From Lachnospiraceae bacterium (lineage in GTDB: Bacteria > Bacillota > Clostridia > Lachnospirales > Lachnospiraceae), in the NCBI GenBank assembly GCA_022510525.1, contig JAFLTH010000002.1, positions 32,136-96,135 on the forward strand: DNA of 64,000 nt, in the 5' to 3' direction. Shown here piece after piece: positions 18,766 to 28,432 of the stretch. Under the pieces are notes generated by a model. It saw only the letters and a list, made by a program, of their open reading frames with translations. It was not told the DNA's origin and ran no database searches. The position numbers and the translations under genes were made by a program. Within the stretch, counting starts at the first letter, position 1, and each line of letters opens with the position of its first letter.

Positions 18766-20998
18766 TAATAGAATTGATGTTTTCAAAATAATAAATTTGC
18801 TATTTATAGCCATTATATTTATTGCCTGTTTGTGGGATGTAGGTTCTCTCCAAAGAATAAGAGTTGTAGATGACGGATTCTGTTACTGGGGAATTGCCGC
18901 AACTATGTCCGGATATGACTGGACAGACCTCATATCTGCATCAGCTTATTATTCATATGGTTATAGTCTTATATTGATTCCACTGTTCCTGTTGCATAGG
19001 CTGGGTATTTCAATGACAATAATATACAGGCTTGCAATTGTAATGAATGCCTGTTTTTTAAGCGGTTGTTATCTTATGGCCTTATATATGATTAAGGAGC
19101 TGTTTAAGGATATTCCGGACGGACTTAAATATATTATCAGTCTTTTTGTTACTCTTTATATAGGCAATACTGCGCAGATGGGTTTGGCCTGGACTGAAAC
19201 ATTCCTGCTTTTCATGTTCTGGTGCATAGTGGTTTTGATGTATAGATTTATAAAAAAACCCGGTTATCTGAATGTTTTAGGACTTGCAGCAGCTACCGCA
19301 TGGTTGTTTGCAATCCATATGCGATCAATGGGAGTAGTGATTGCGGTATGCATGATTCTTGCCTGTTACTTTATCAGCCGCTTTAAGGAAATCGATAAAA
19401 AATATATTTTTTATGCTATAGCTGTTTTTGCAGTATTTTTCTGTGTTATGATTTTGCTTAAAAATTATGTGAGCACTTATATATATGCAGGAACTGCCGA
19501 CAAATCGGTAAATAATGTTCAGGCTAACGTAAACAGGCTGGGGAGTCTGCTCAACATAAGAGGTCTTATGGACATAGCGGTAAGTTTTATAGGTAAACTT
19601 TACTATTTTACTTCGGCAACATTTATAATGGGAATGGTTGGGGTATTTACATCTTTATTTTTTCTGCTGTCCGGATTGATAAAAAAAATAAAGACCGGAA
19701 AATGGAATAAATGGGAGTCTAAAGAATGGATGACGTGTTTCGTGCTGCTGTCTTTTCTTGCAGAGATCGGAATAGAGGCAATATTTAAGATTGCGCCATA
19801 CTTTAGGACTATTGAAGCCACATTGTATAATGATACAGTGGTATTTGGGAGATATTCTGACTTCGTTGTAGGACCAATGCTTATATTGGGAGTCTGGACT
19901 GTATATCACTTGAGAGAACATTATTATGAGGTGATTGCAGGCATATTGATGGCAATTCTAAGTACAGTTGTTGTGCAGCTTCTTTATAATGTGAATGCTT
20001 TTCGTATGGGAATTGATACTATCGGCTTCAGATTTGCATCTGTGCCTTGGCTTGCCATAATAGCTGACGGACATAAAATCGATTTTGCCTACTATGTTAT
20101 GATGATCAGCATAGGAGTTCTTATAGTAATCTGCCTTATAAGACTTCTCTCGCAATATAAATGGCATAGTTTTGGTGCTATGTTAATGTGTATTGCGCTG
20201 ATGTGGGCTGTATTAGGGGCCATGAAGGGAGCTGAATACACTGCCTCCAAGGTGTCAAAAGAAAAGACTGTAGACACAGTTGCTCATATGATTGAAGCTG
20301 TAGACAATAGTCTGCCTGTTTATTTGTTTGGAACTCCCAATACCGAAGTAAAGATTCTTCAATGGCTTCTGGCGGACCGAAGTATTCGGGTATGCAGCAT
20401 AGAAGAAATAAGTGATATTGATACAGAAAATTCAATTATATTGGTTAATTCTTCTAATACAGACGTGATTGACTCATTCAGTCAACATTTGGATTTCCTG
20501 TATGACTCGGGAAATATATGTGTGTTTGGGAATCCGGAAAGCAGATATTATGAAGCGTTATCTGCAAAAGCAGATGAGATGAAGCATATTGCGGATCCGA
20601 CAGTTTATGGAATTAATCTGGCAAAAGTTACAACCGAATACAGTTATACCAAAATGAACGGCAGCCTGTATTATAATTATCGGGGAACCGATGGCGGATA
20701 CATGACGAAAGAAATGGGAGTTACGCTGAAAGACGGCATATATGAGTTTGTTATAGATATGCGGGTAAGAGATTGTGTCGCTGATACGGATATCGGCTAT
20801 ATTACCGTTGGCTGTGCAGATGGCAGCAGGCAGTATACCCAGACGCTTTATGCAAATGATTTTATTAAAAAGGCACGGCAGAAGGTCAGGGTTTCAGTAG
20901 AAATAAGAGATAATGCGGAACCTTTTATAGGTATATATACCTATGGCGAAGCAGCTATAAGAATATATGACATTTCATATCAGCAAATAGATGGATGA
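18755..20998 (+). CDS. Large membrane protein, possible GT-C type glycosyltransferase
   Basis: About 11-13 membrane helices fill residues 1 to roughly 510, followed by a soluble C-terminal domain of about 230 residues likely outside the cell. After the first helix comes VVDDGFCYWG, an acidic pair in the position used by GT-C enzymes for catalysis. Such proteins take sugars from polyprenyl-phosphate donors and add them to glycans outside the membrane. The ATG at 18755 has GGAGCGG and AGGA upstream and overlaps the GT4 gene by 11 nt; the longer TTG-started frame is unlikely. The tail is beta-rich in look (TTEYSYTKMNGSLYYNYRG), perhaps a carbohydrate-binding module. I do not recognise a named family. 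Confidence 0.65.
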   Translation: MRINNRIDVFKIINLLFIAIIFIACLWDVGSLQRIRVVDDGFCYWGIAATMSGYDWTDLISASAYYSYGYSLILIPLFLLHRLGISMTIIYRLAIVMNACFLSGCYLMALYMIKELFKDIPDGLKYIISLFVTLYIGNTAQMGLAWTETFLLFMFWCIVVLMYRFIKKPGYLNVLGLAAATAWLFAIHMRSMGVVIAVCMILACYFISRFKEIDKKYIFYAIAVFAVFFCVMILLKNYVSTYIYAGTADKSVNNVQANVNRLGSLLNIRGLMDIAVSFIGKLYYFTSATFIMGMVGVFTSLFFLLSGLIKKIKTGKWNKWESKEWMTCFVLLSFLAEIGIEAIFKIAPYFRTIEATLYNDTVVFGRYSDFVVGPMLILGVWTVYHLREHYYEVIAGILMAILSTVVVQLLYNVNAFRMGIDTIGFRFASVPWLAIIADGHKIDFAYYVMMISIGVLIVICLIRLLSQYKWHSFGAMLMCIALMWAVLGAMKGAEYTASKVSKEKTVDTVAHMIEAVDNSLPVYLFGTPNTEVKILQWLLADRSIRVCSIEEISDIDTENSIILVNSSNTDVIDSFSQHLDFLYDSGNICVFGNPESRYYEALSAKADEMKHIADPTVYGINLAKVTTEYSYTKMNGSLYYNYRGTDGGYMTKEMGVTLKDGIYEFVIDMRVRDCVADTDIGYITVGCADGSRQYTQTLYANDFIKKARQKVRVSVEIRDNAEPFIGIYTYGEAAIRIYDISYQQIDG

Positions 20999-21017
20999 TA
21001 TGGGGGCCTAACGATAA

Positions 21018-22025
21018 ATGTTAATTATAGTTTTAATGTGGCTGGCGTTGGTCTTTTGGGGCATTGAGTATTTAAAGGTTCCGGACGGCACAGCGTTTGA
21101 CAAAGAGAATACACTGGCGCTAAGAGGAATATGCTCAATAGAAATTATGATGGGACATTTGGGCATTGCAACGAATTCTACAGTTTTGTTTCCAAACAGG
21201 AAGGCAGGAATACTGTTTGTAGGCATTTTTTTTGCCATATCCGGATATGGGCTTATGTGCAGTTTGCATAACAAAAATAACTACTTGGATCGTTTTCTGA
21301 TTAACAGATTGCCTAAATTGTTAATACCCGCATATGTTATATACGCCATAGGAATATTTGCAAAAGCTGTATTTCTGAATACTGCTTATGGCCCTGCTGA
21401 TTTTTTCCGACCGGATAGATGCTTTACGGGAACTAACTGGTATGTTTGGGAAATGTTTGTTATGTACATAGTATTTTATATATGTGCAAGATTAATGGAT
21501 TTAAAGAAAAGTCATATAGTATTGTTGATTTTATCTCTGATTTTTGTGTGCATCGGATATACACTCAAGCTGGACGGACCCTGGTATGGGAGCACATTTT
21601 GTTTCTGGCTTGGAATCTTTTATTTTATTAAAAGAGAGAAATTTAGGGAAGTTTTAGTGTTACAACATTGGATACTAAAGACAATAATCTGCGGTGTGAC
21701 TATGACAGCTGCGATGGCTCTTTTTTTTATAAACGAAGACGGGATAATCGGCGATTTAATAGGAAGAAATATAGCTTCGGTGTCCTTTGTAATAATTGTA
21801 ATCATATGTCTTTACAGGTTTAAATTGGGAAATATGGTTTCACGTAAGCTTGGAAAATATTCATATGAAATATTTTTATTTCATCCAATCCTCATAGCTG
21901 TTTTGCGGCCTTATATTGACAATAATGCTGTTTATGCGCTACTTGTTATAGCACTTACAATAATTGCAGCATCGATTTATTGCATATTTTCAGATTTTAT
22001 CAGGGAAAAAATGAAGCAAATGTAG
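21018..22025 (+). CDS. Acyltransferase-3 family membrane protein (O-acetyltransferase)
   Basis: Ten-helix membrane protein of the acyltransferase-3 family (PF01757), which O-acetylates or otherwise acylates exported sugars. LALRGICSIEIMMGHLG near residues 34-50 is the family start, with the conserved His in the first extracellular loop; FFAISGYGLM and WYVWEMFVMYIVFY are further landmarks, and EIFLFHPI marks the late conserved helix. At 335 residues it is normal. It lies 20 nt after the large membrane protein and 30 nt before the second flippase, so it probably modifies the repeat unit during or after export. The acyl group is assumed, not shown, to be acetyl. Confidence 0.82.
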   Translation: MLIIVLMWLALVFWGIEYLKVPDGTAFDKENTLALRGICSIEIMMGHLGIATNSTVLFPNRKAGILFVGIFFAISGYGLMCSLHNKNNYLDRFLINRLPKLLIPAYVIYAIGIFAKAVFLNTAYGPADFFRPDRCFTGTNWYVWEMFVMYIVFYICARLMDLKKSHIVLLILSLIFVCIGYTLKLDGPWYGSTFCFWLGIFYFIKREKFREVLVLQHWILKTIICGVTMTAAMALFFINEDGIIGDLIGRNIASVSFVIIVIICLYRFKLGNMVSRKLGKYSYEIFLFHPILIAVLRPYIDNNAVYALLVIALTIIAASIYCIFSDFIREKMKQM

Positions 22026-22054
22026 CCAGATAACTGTGAAAGGGAGTAAATTAT

Positions 22055-23299
22055 ATGGAATCCCACATCAAAAACAATAATCAAAAAGGCGCTTTTTTTT
22101 GGAATAGTGTTGCATCAATATTAAACTCATTTCAATCGGCTGTTCTTTTGATTATTATTTCGCATTCCGGCGGCACTTCCGATGCCGGAATTTTTATATT
22201 TGCATATGCAGCTGCAAATTTAATGACAGGGATCGGGAAATTCGGTATGCGTCAGTTTCAGGTATCTGATACCATTGATAAGTATTCTTTTTCGGAATAC
22301 CTGTATTCCCGCAAGGTCACTACATTTGTTATGCTGGCACTTAGTATACCTTATGCGCTGGGTTCCGGTGCGGGCAATAATGTAAAAATAATTACAGTAT
22401 TATTATGGTGTGGAGTTCGTGCCATCGAAGCGTATGAGGATGTATATCACGGATATTTGCAAAAAAACGGTTTGTTGAATATAGGAGCAAGGATACTTTC
22501 TATACGTATGTTTGTTTCAATAATTACGTTCTCGCTTGTATATTATTTGAATAAAAATCTGCTTACGGCTTCTGTAATTAACTTTTTGTTAGCGGCTGCT
22601 CTTGCATTAATTTTGAATTGCAGGTACAGGAAGTTATATCCGAGCGCTACAGTTGTTGATAAGCGAAGTATAGTCAGATTGCTTATTGAAAATTCAAGTC
22701 TGTTTATATCCTCTTTCTGTTATATGTATCTTGGAAATGCACCAAAATACAGTATTAATAACATTTTGTCGGATGAAATGCAGGCTGTTTTTGGTTATAT
22801 GTTTATGCCTGTTTTTTTGGTAAATCTGTTGTGCAATTTTATTCTGCAGCCACTGCTTACTACTTATTCCGAACTTTGGCATAATAAAAATATTAAAGAT
22901 CTTAAGCGTTTAATATACCGTCACTTTATTATAATTGTAACGTTAACGCTTATTACTGTTTTAGGCGGAAAGTTTATAGGAATTTATCTCCTGGAAATTA
23001 TTTATAATGTTTCACTAATACCTTACGCACATATACTTTATATTTTGCTGGTGGCAAGCGGACTGAATGCAGCTATGACATACTCGCGAACACTGTTGAC
23101 GGTTGTCCGTCACCAGAATATCGCTTTATTGGGATATCTGGCAGCCTGCCTTGCTATGTTAATTGGAGGCCGACCTGCCCTTAAATTGGGCGGAATGACA
23201 GGAATCAGTATATATTATTCCATAGTTATCCTGCTTTTGAATGTTTATTCATTTGCTATATTTGCTTTTGTGTTAAAAAAAGGTAGTGCAAACAAATGA
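22055..23299 (+). CDS. Second Wzx-type flippase
   Basis: Membrane protein with about 12 hydrophobic segments of the polysaccharide-biosynthesis (RfbX/Wzx) family. The N-terminal AFFWNSVASILNSFQSAV and the SGGTSDAGIFIFAYAAANLM segment match the first two helices and loop of this family. At 414 residues it is shorter than the flippase at 4350 and clearly different from it, so the two are not recent duplicates. AGGGAG precedes the ATG. It is followed by a pyruvyl transferase family gene, the last of this transcript. A second flippase suggests a second repeat-unit type, or a side-branch carrier such as a lipid-linked sugar. Confidence 0.82.
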   Translation: MESHIKNNNQKGAFFWNSVASILNSFQSAVLLIIISHSGGTSDAGIFIFAYAAANLMTGIGKFGMRQFQVSDTIDKYSFSEYLYSRKVTTFVMLALSIPYALGSGAGNNVKIITVLLWCGVRAIEAYEDVYHGYLQKNGLLNIGARILSIRMFVSIITFSLVYYLNKNLLTASVINFLLAAALALILNCRYRKLYPSATVVDKRSIVRLLIENSSLFISSFCYMYLGNAPKYSINNILSDEMQAVFGYMFMPVFLVNLLCNFILQPLLTTYSELWHNKNIKDLKRLIYRHFIIIVTLTLITVLGGKFIGIYLLEIIYNVSLIPYAHILYILLVASGLNAAMTYSRTLLTVVRHQNIALLGYLAACLAMLIGGRPALKLGGMTGISIYYSIVILLLNVYSFAIFAFVLKKGSANK

Positions 23300-23345
23300 T
23301 CATACGTTGTCAGAACATGTGAAGTTATGAGAAAGGTGTGTAGAA

Positions 23346-24533
23346 ATGTCAACAAAAAAAGTTGCAATAATCACATTGTTTTATAAAAACTATAATTATG
23401 GTGCAATTCTTCAGGCATATGCGCTTCAGAGAGAGATTGAAAAAATTGGATATGAATGTGAAGTTATAAATTTGGATCGATCGGTTCTATCCGTTGAAAC
23501 CATAAAGAGAATTTCTAAGAATATCATAGTTAAAGCTAAAAAAATATTGACATCCTTTTTGCCGCTTAAAAGAAATAGAGTTGTCTCAAGTCAATTAAGT
23601 ATTAAAAGAGCGCGTTTTGAGACATTTATGAAAGATCATGTAAAGCAGACTGAATCAGTATATAATTGCAATAACATAAAGAAGCTTATTCCGTTATATG
23701 ATATCTTTGTCAGTGGCTCGGATCAGGTTTGGAGTCCTATTTCCGGGAGACCGGAAACGTTTTTGTCATTTGTACCGCCTTCAAAATTAAAGGTTGCATA
23801 TGCTGCAAGTATTGGGGCAGATACTATTTCACAGAAATATGCAGATTATATTAAGCCGATGCTGGAACGATATGATGCGATATCGGTAAGAGAGCAACGT
23901 GCAAAAGAAATTGTGGATGAGATATTACAAAATAAAGATAGTGTAGTTTCCTTAGATCCTACTCTATTGCTGCAGTCTGATGAATGGGATATGCTTGCAA
24001 AACCTGTGAGAACACTTGAAAATAAAAATTATGTATTATTATATTATATTGGTGAAGCAGATAATGGGTGGTATCAGGGATATGATTATGCCAAATCCGG
24101 GGAGATGGAAATTGTTAATATAGCTTATAACAAAATGTCATATTCTAAGAGAGATTATGAGCATTCTGATATTTTGTATTATGATGTTGGTCCGGGAGAG
24201 TTTCTATGGCTTATTAAGAATGCGAAATGTATTCTTACAGATTCATTTCATGGTACGGTATTTTCCATTATATATCACAAGCCGTTTTATGTCTGTAAAA
24301 GAGATAGTGAGAATATAAACGGAAGTATGAATGGCAGAATTGACAATTTACTTTCTGTTTTAGGTATTCCATATAATTTGATTATGATACCTGAAAACGG
24401 GGATGCTTTTTTGATTGGAGAAAAAATCGATTATACTGATGTAGACAAAAATCTTGAGATTTTGAAAAATGTTTCAAAAAGATTTTTGAAGGAAAACTTA
24501 GATAGAGAAGCCTGTAGGCATACAGATGGCTAA
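23346..24533 (+). CDS. Polysaccharide pyruvyl transferase family protein
   Basis: PF04230 family member. The N-terminus KVAIITLFYKNYNYGAILQA carries the NYGAxLQAYAL motif shared with the gene at 30564. FVSGSDQVWSP is the next landmark, and ILTDSFHGTVFSIIYHKPF is the conserved DSFHG segment near the C-terminus. The family may add pyruvate from phosphoenolpyruvate, but this sub-branch (NYGA/GSDQVW/SFHG) has few tested members. GAGAAAGG lies upstream of the ATG. The gene is visibly A+T-richer than the first 15 kb, as are its neighbours. It ends the first long transcript; a promoter follows in the gap. Confidence 0.85.
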   Translation: MSTKKVAIITLFYKNYNYGAILQAYALQREIEKIGYECEVINLDRSVLSVETIKRISKNIIVKAKKILTSFLPLKRNRVVSSQLSIKRARFETFMKDHVKQTESVYNCNNIKKLIPLYDIFVSGSDQVWSPISGRPETFLSFVPPSKLKVAYAASIGADTISQKYADYIKPMLERYDAISVREQRAKEIVDEILQNKDSVVSLDPTLLLQSDEWDMLAKPVRTLENKNYVLLYYIGEADNGWYQGYDYAKSGEMEIVNIAYNKMSYSKRDYEHSDILYYDVGPGEFLWLIKNAKCILTDSFHGTVFSIIYHKPFYVCKRDSENINGSMNGRIDNLLSVLGIPYNLIMIPENGDAFLIGEKIDYTDVDKNLEILKNVSKRFLKENLDREACRHTDG

Positions 24534-24579
24534 ACGGATTTGTTCAACAATTGGGGATATTTAATATAATAATTTTTTG

Positions 24580-24608
24580 TTGGTAGATTATGTAAAATGT
24601 GCTAGAAT
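24580..24608 (+). promoter_or_regulatory. Predicted sigma-A promoter for the GtrB-like operon
   Basis: TTGGTA at 24580-24585 (four of six to TTGACA), a 17-bp spacer, and TAGAAT at 24603-24608 with an extended TGC just upstream. The site is in the 133-bp gap before the gene at 24667, whose GGGAGG ribosome site is at 24651-24656. It marks the likely start of a second transcript. No clear terminator was found for the upstream operon, so read-through is possible. Confidence 0.55.
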
Positions 24609-24666
24609 AGAGTAGATACTATTGTTTCTATGTAAGTGAAATAATTTATCGGGAGGTATATTTTCA

Positions 24667-25614
24667 GTGCAGAGAAAAGCATCGTTTGTTATACCGGCTT
24701 ATAATGAAGAAGAATCTTTGAGGGAATTATATACTCAAGTTATGGATAATGTTAATTTATGCATGAAAGAGGGATTACTCTCAGACTATGAGTTCCTTTT
24801 TGTTGATGATGGTTCTACCGACAATTCTGCCCGGGTAATGAAGCAATTAAGAGAAACAGACGAAAAAGTCCGCTATATTATATTCAGAAAGAATTTTGGA
24901 AAATCCATTGCTCTCCAGGCTGCTTTTCGTAATGTGACAGGTGATATTATAATTACCATGGATGCGGATTTGCAGGATGACCCTGTTGAGCTTAAGAATT
25001 TTCTGATAAAAATAGATGAGGGCTATGATATGGTTGTCGGCTGGAAGGTCAATCGGCTTGATTCTATGGAAAAGAAGCTTCCATCAAAATTGTTTAATAA
25101 GGTTACTGCTAAAATGTCCGGAATTAATTTGCATGACTTTGACTGCGGATACAAAGCATTTCGCAGGGAAGTGGCTGACAGCATGGATGTCTATGGTGAA
25201 ATGCATCGTTATATTCCGGTTCTGGCATACCGCAACGGATTTAAGATAACGGAAATACCGGTACATCATAACAAGAGAAAGCATGGCAAATCCAAATATG
25301 GTATGGAACGTTATATGAGAGGGTTATTTGATTTTATTTCAGTTGCCTTTTTATCTAATTACCACGATAGACCAATGTATTTTTTCGGACGAGTTGGAGG
25401 CTGTTCTTTTGGACTTGGCTTTTTGATATGCTTATTCCTGACTATAGAATGGTTCATGGGTTACCCAATAGGAACCAGACCGTTGCTTCAGCTTGGAGTT
25501 TTGCTTATTTTTCTTGGCGTTCAGTTCCTATCCATTGGTTTTATTGGTAATATGTTAGTTGAAGTTACGGTAAGAAATAGCTATTCTGAGGCGCATATAA
25601 AAGAAAAGGTATAA
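24667..25614 (+). CDS. GtrB/DPM1-like polyprenyl-phosphate glycosyltransferase (GT2)
   Basis: GT2 enzyme that makes polyprenyl-phosphate-sugar from a nucleotide sugar. The start FVIPAYNEEES is at residues 7-17, the catalytic VDDGSTD near 46, and the metal-binding DAD at 99-101 followed by LQDDP. Two C-terminal membrane helices (about 235-255 and 270-295) anchor it, as in GtrB/YfdH proteins. The start is GTG with GGGAGG 10 nt upstream. The next two genes encode a GtrA protein and a GT-C transferase, giving the three-part system GtrB (charge lipid), GtrA (flip) and GtrC (transfer) known from O-antigen glucosylation. Confidence 0.88.
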   Translation: MQRKASFVIPAYNEEESLRELYTQVMDNVNLCMKEGLLSDYEFLFVDDGSTDNSARVMKQLRETDEKVRYIIFRKNFGKSIALQAAFRNVTGDIIITMDADLQDDPVELKNFLIKIDEGYDMVVGWKVNRLDSMEKKLPSKLFNKVTAKMSGINLHDFDCGYKAFRREVADSMDVYGEMHRYIPVLAYRNGFKITEIPVHHNKRKHGKSKYGMERYMRGLFDFISVAFLSNYHDRPMYFFGRVGGCSFGLGFLICLFLTIEWFMGYPIGTRPLLQLGVLLIFLGVQFLSIGFIGNMLVEVTVRNSYSEAHIKEKV

Positions 25615-25633
25615 ACCAGGTGTAAGGTTTGTC

Positions 25634-26047
25634 ATGATTAAGTTGATTAAAAAAGCTTTAAATAATGAAGTTATCCGGTATGCCATTTCCGGAGGAATGG
25701 TGACATTAACCAATGCTGCCGGATATTTTATTTTACTGCAGCTTGGTATTGTGTATACAGTGGCCAATATAATTAGTCTTATTTTATCTAAAGTCGTTGG
25801 CTACCTTTTAAATAAATTTTGGGTCTATAGGTCTAAAAATGATAATTTAAAGCAAATGCTTTTGGAACTGTTTCGTTTTGTGTTAGCCAGAGGATTTACA
25901 GGCTTAGTTGATTTCTTCGGTCTGATTTTGATGGTTGAGTTATTTGGTATGAATGAGCGCATTTCTAAGATTGCCATTATGATTTTGGTCATTGTACTAA
26001 ACTATATACTTGGTAAAAAGGCTGTTTTTATTAAAAAAGAAAAATAG
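25634..26047 (+). CDS. GtrA family membrane protein
   Basis: Small four-helix protein of the GtrA family (PF04138), thought to help move polyprenyl-phosphate-sugars across the membrane. It begins with a short amphipathic stretch, then VIRYAISGGMVTLTNAAGYF, the normal first helix, and KVVGYLLNKFWVYRS, which contains the family's NKFWVF-like motif at the end of the second helix. At 137 residues it is typical. It sits 19 nt after the GtrB-like gene and 17 nt before a GT-C-like gene, supporting a three-gene side-chain glycosylation unit. A second GtrA domain occurs as a fusion at 31667. Confidence 0.88.
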   Translation: MIKLIKKALNNEVIRYAISGGMVTLTNAAGYFILLQLGIVYTVANIISLILSKVVGYLLNKFWVYRSKNDNLKQMLLELFRFVLARGFTGLVDFFGLILMVELFGMNERISKIAIMILVIVLNYILGKKAVFIKKEK

Positions 26048-26064
26048 GATCGGATAAAATCTAT

Positions 26065-27699
26065 ATGCAAAAAAAAATAGAATGTATAAAAGAACTTGCT
26101 CGGAACAAAAAATTATTTTCACTTGTGGTCATATTGTTCTTTGTGGTTTATTTGATTATAGGTTTATTCATATTCAGGGATTACGGAGTGTCTGCGGATG
26201 AACTTGTACAGAGGGACCATAGCAGGATAGCATATAAGTATATAAATGAAAAATTATTTCATAGAGAAGTTGATGCATTATCCGGTTTACAGGATTTACC
26301 GGAATATGAAAATAAGTATTATGGCGTGGCAATGCAGATACCGTTAGTGGTTATTGAAGATGTATTTCATTTTCAGCTTTCGCTACGGCATATTGTTTTA
26401 ATACGGCATTTATACAACTTTTTAGTCTGTTATGCAGGTTATATATGCTTTTATTTTTTCTTAAAAAAAGTATTTATGAACAGATGGTTTGCCTTATCGG
26501 GAACAGCGCTAATATCACTCTATCCACGTTTTTTCGCAAATCAATTCTATGATATTAAGAATATTATATTTGTGGCTTTAAATATGATTACTCTGCTAAT
26601 GCTTGTAAGAGTTGTGGAGAAATGCAATTTTCTTAATATACTGATATTTGCATTTTCGGCGGCGCTTGCAACTAACCAACGGATTATGGGAATTATGTTT
26701 CCTGTTGTTCTTATTGGATATTTCATTATAATCGATATAATGAAGATATATACGGTTAATAAAGAGAAGAATCCTTTTGTATTACGTGATTTTGTTTCTA
26801 TTCTAAAAAAATATATTCTGATTATAGTATTGTATATGTTAAGCTGGTTTGCAATTACACCGACTGCATGGGAACAACCGTTACAGACGTTCTATGCTAC
26901 TTTTGTGAAGTTTTCACATTATGATACATGGAACGGTACAATGATTTTTAATGGACGATTTATTACATGTGAAGAAAGACCATGGTATTATCTTTTTGTA
27001 TGGTTTGGCATAAGTATCCCATTGCTGTATCTCATACTGTTTATGCTGGGTCATGTATATGCCGTGGTTTCAATTTATAGATCACAGGATAAATGGAATG
27101 ATATTATAGGGAAACATAAATGGCTGCTATGCACATTGGTACTTTTTTGGGGCTCTGTGGGCGCTGTAATCTTTATGAATGCCAGGATATATGGGGAATG
27201 GCGACATATGTTTTTTGTATTTGTACCATTTTGCTGTATAGCTATATATGGCCTTAAATGGCTGTTGCAGGTAATGGATAAAAAAATTGTCTTTGGCGTT
27301 ATTGCAATATGTTTATTGGTTCAGCTTATATGGCTTGTAAAGAATCACCCCTATCAGTTTGCATATTATAATACAGTAGGCAAACCATTAGCATCAGGAT
27401 TTGACAAGGATTCATGGCGCCTTTGTAATACGGAAATGTTGTTTTGGATACTTGCAAATGATGATGATGATCAAATATCAATAGAGCTAAATGCAAGTAA
27501 CGGATTTATTGGGGTTTCACAGGCCTTATTAAGTGAAGACGAAAAGAGACGACTGCATTTTACAAGAGAAAATCCGGATTACATTCTTGATAATTACGTA
27601 ACGGTAATTGGTAATACTATAGAATATGACGGATATGAGGAGTGCTATACTATCTGGGTGGATGATTGCAAAATAGCTTCAATATTCAGGAAAGAGTAA
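26065..27699 (+). CDS. GT-C membrane glycosyltransferase (GtrC-like)
   Basis: Large membrane transferase with about 11-12 hydrophobic segments and a C-terminal soluble tail of about 100 residues. Just after the first helix comes YGVSADELVQRDH with D45 and E46, the acidic pair in the first outer loop used by GT-C enzymes of the PMT/ArnT type. It would take the sugar from polyprenyl phosphate on the outer face and attach it to a glycan or lipid. Its position immediately after the GtrB and GtrA genes, and its size, match the strain-specific GtrC role. The sequence is strongly A+T-rich. The sugar is unknown. Confidence 0.75.
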   Translation: MQKKIECIKELARNKKLFSLVVILFFVVYLIIGLFIFRDYGVSADELVQRDHSRIAYKYINEKLFHREVDALSGLQDLPEYENKYYGVAMQIPLVVIEDVFHFQLSLRHIVLIRHLYNFLVCYAGYICFYFFLKKVFMNRWFALSGTALISLYPRFFANQFYDIKNIIFVALNMITLLMLVRVVEKCNFLNILIFAFSAALATNQRIMGIMFPVVLIGYFIIIDIMKIYTVNKEKNPFVLRDFVSILKKYILIIVLYMLSWFAITPTAWEQPLQTFYATFVKFSHYDTWNGTMIFNGRFITCEERPWYYLFVWFGISIPLLYLILFMLGHVYAVVSIYRSQDKWNDIIGKHKWLLCTLVLFWGSVGAVIFMNARIYGEWRHMFFVFVPFCCIAIYGLKWLLQVMDKKIVFGVIAICLLVQLIWLVKNHPYQFAYYNTVGKPLASGFDKDSWRLCNTEMLFWILANDDDDQISIELNASNGFIGVSQALLSEDEKRRLHFTRENPDYILDNYVTVIGNTIEYDGYEECYTIWVDDCKIASIFRKE

Positions 27700-27748
27700 C
27701 CGGTTTGGGCTCGAATACCGCAGACTGAGAGAAAGGCTTGGTTATTAA

Positions 27749-28411
27749 ATGGACAAGGTTGAATACAACAGAGGGAATTATGATAAATATAATTCGAAAA
27801 ATCCTCTAAAAAGGAAGATGGTGGAACAGTTAAATGCCAAAATCCTCACAGCTATGAACAGTTTTGTTAAAAAATTGTCACCTGATTCAACAAGAGGGAA
27901 GTCCCCGATAAGGATACTGGATGCCGGCTGTGGGGAAGGCTTCATTTCCAATATGATTTATAACAATATTGATAATGTTGAAATCGTTGGATTGGAGTAC
28001 ACCAGTGAGGCAATAAATATAGCGAAGCAGTACAATGAGAATATAGAATTTGTTCAGGGTGACATATATAAGATGCCTTTTGAGGATGCTGCTTTTGATA
28101 TTGTATTATGCATGGAAGTTCTTGAACACTTAACTGAGCCGGCTGCGGCAATTGAGGAATTATTAAGGGTATCAAAGAATTTTCTGATAATTACGGTTCC
28201 TAATGAACCATGGTTTTGCATGGGGAACTTATTGGCACTAAAGAACGTATCCCGTCTGGGAAATCCGATCGATCATATAAATCATTGGACCTTTGGCGGT
28301 TTTAAGAAATTTACACTGAATCTTTTAAGCAGTAGCAGGCAGCGTGTCCGTTATGACAAAAGTTTCCCTTGGTCAATCGCATATTGTAATAAAAAATCCG
28401 AAGTTAAATAA
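27749..28411 (+). CDS. SAM-dependent class I methyltransferase
   Basis: Rossmann-fold methyltransferase (Methyltransf_11 type). Motif I DAGCGEG is at residues 58-64, LEYTSEAINIAKQ carries the acidic end of the second strand, and FDIVLCMEVLEHL is motif IV. At 220 residues it is soluble. It lies between the GtrABC-like cassette and a GT4 gene, so methylation of a sugar or terminal group is likely; capping methylation stops chain growth in some O-antigens, but that is only a possibility here. The 5' leader (27725-27748) is nearly the same as that of the DPM-like gene at 60162. Confidence 0.83.
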   Translation: MDKVEYNRGNYDKYNSKNPLKRKMVEQLNAKILTAMNSFVKKLSPDSTRGKSPIRILDAGCGEGFISNMIYNNIDNVEIVGLEYTSEAINIAKQYNENIEFVQGDIYKMPFEDAAFDIVLCMEVLEHLTEPAAAIEELLRVSKNFLIITVPNEPWFCMGNLLALKNVSRLGNPIDHINHWTFGGFKKFTLNLLSSSRQRVRYDKSFPWSIAYCNKKSEVK

Positions 28412-28432
28412 TTACTATAGCCAGGTATGAGA

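Noticed and set aside
24545..24582. CAACAA...TTGTTG inverted repeat as terminator of the first operon
   Set aside because: Six-base arms with a 26-nt A/T-rich loop; it overlaps the predicted promoter and is likely chance.
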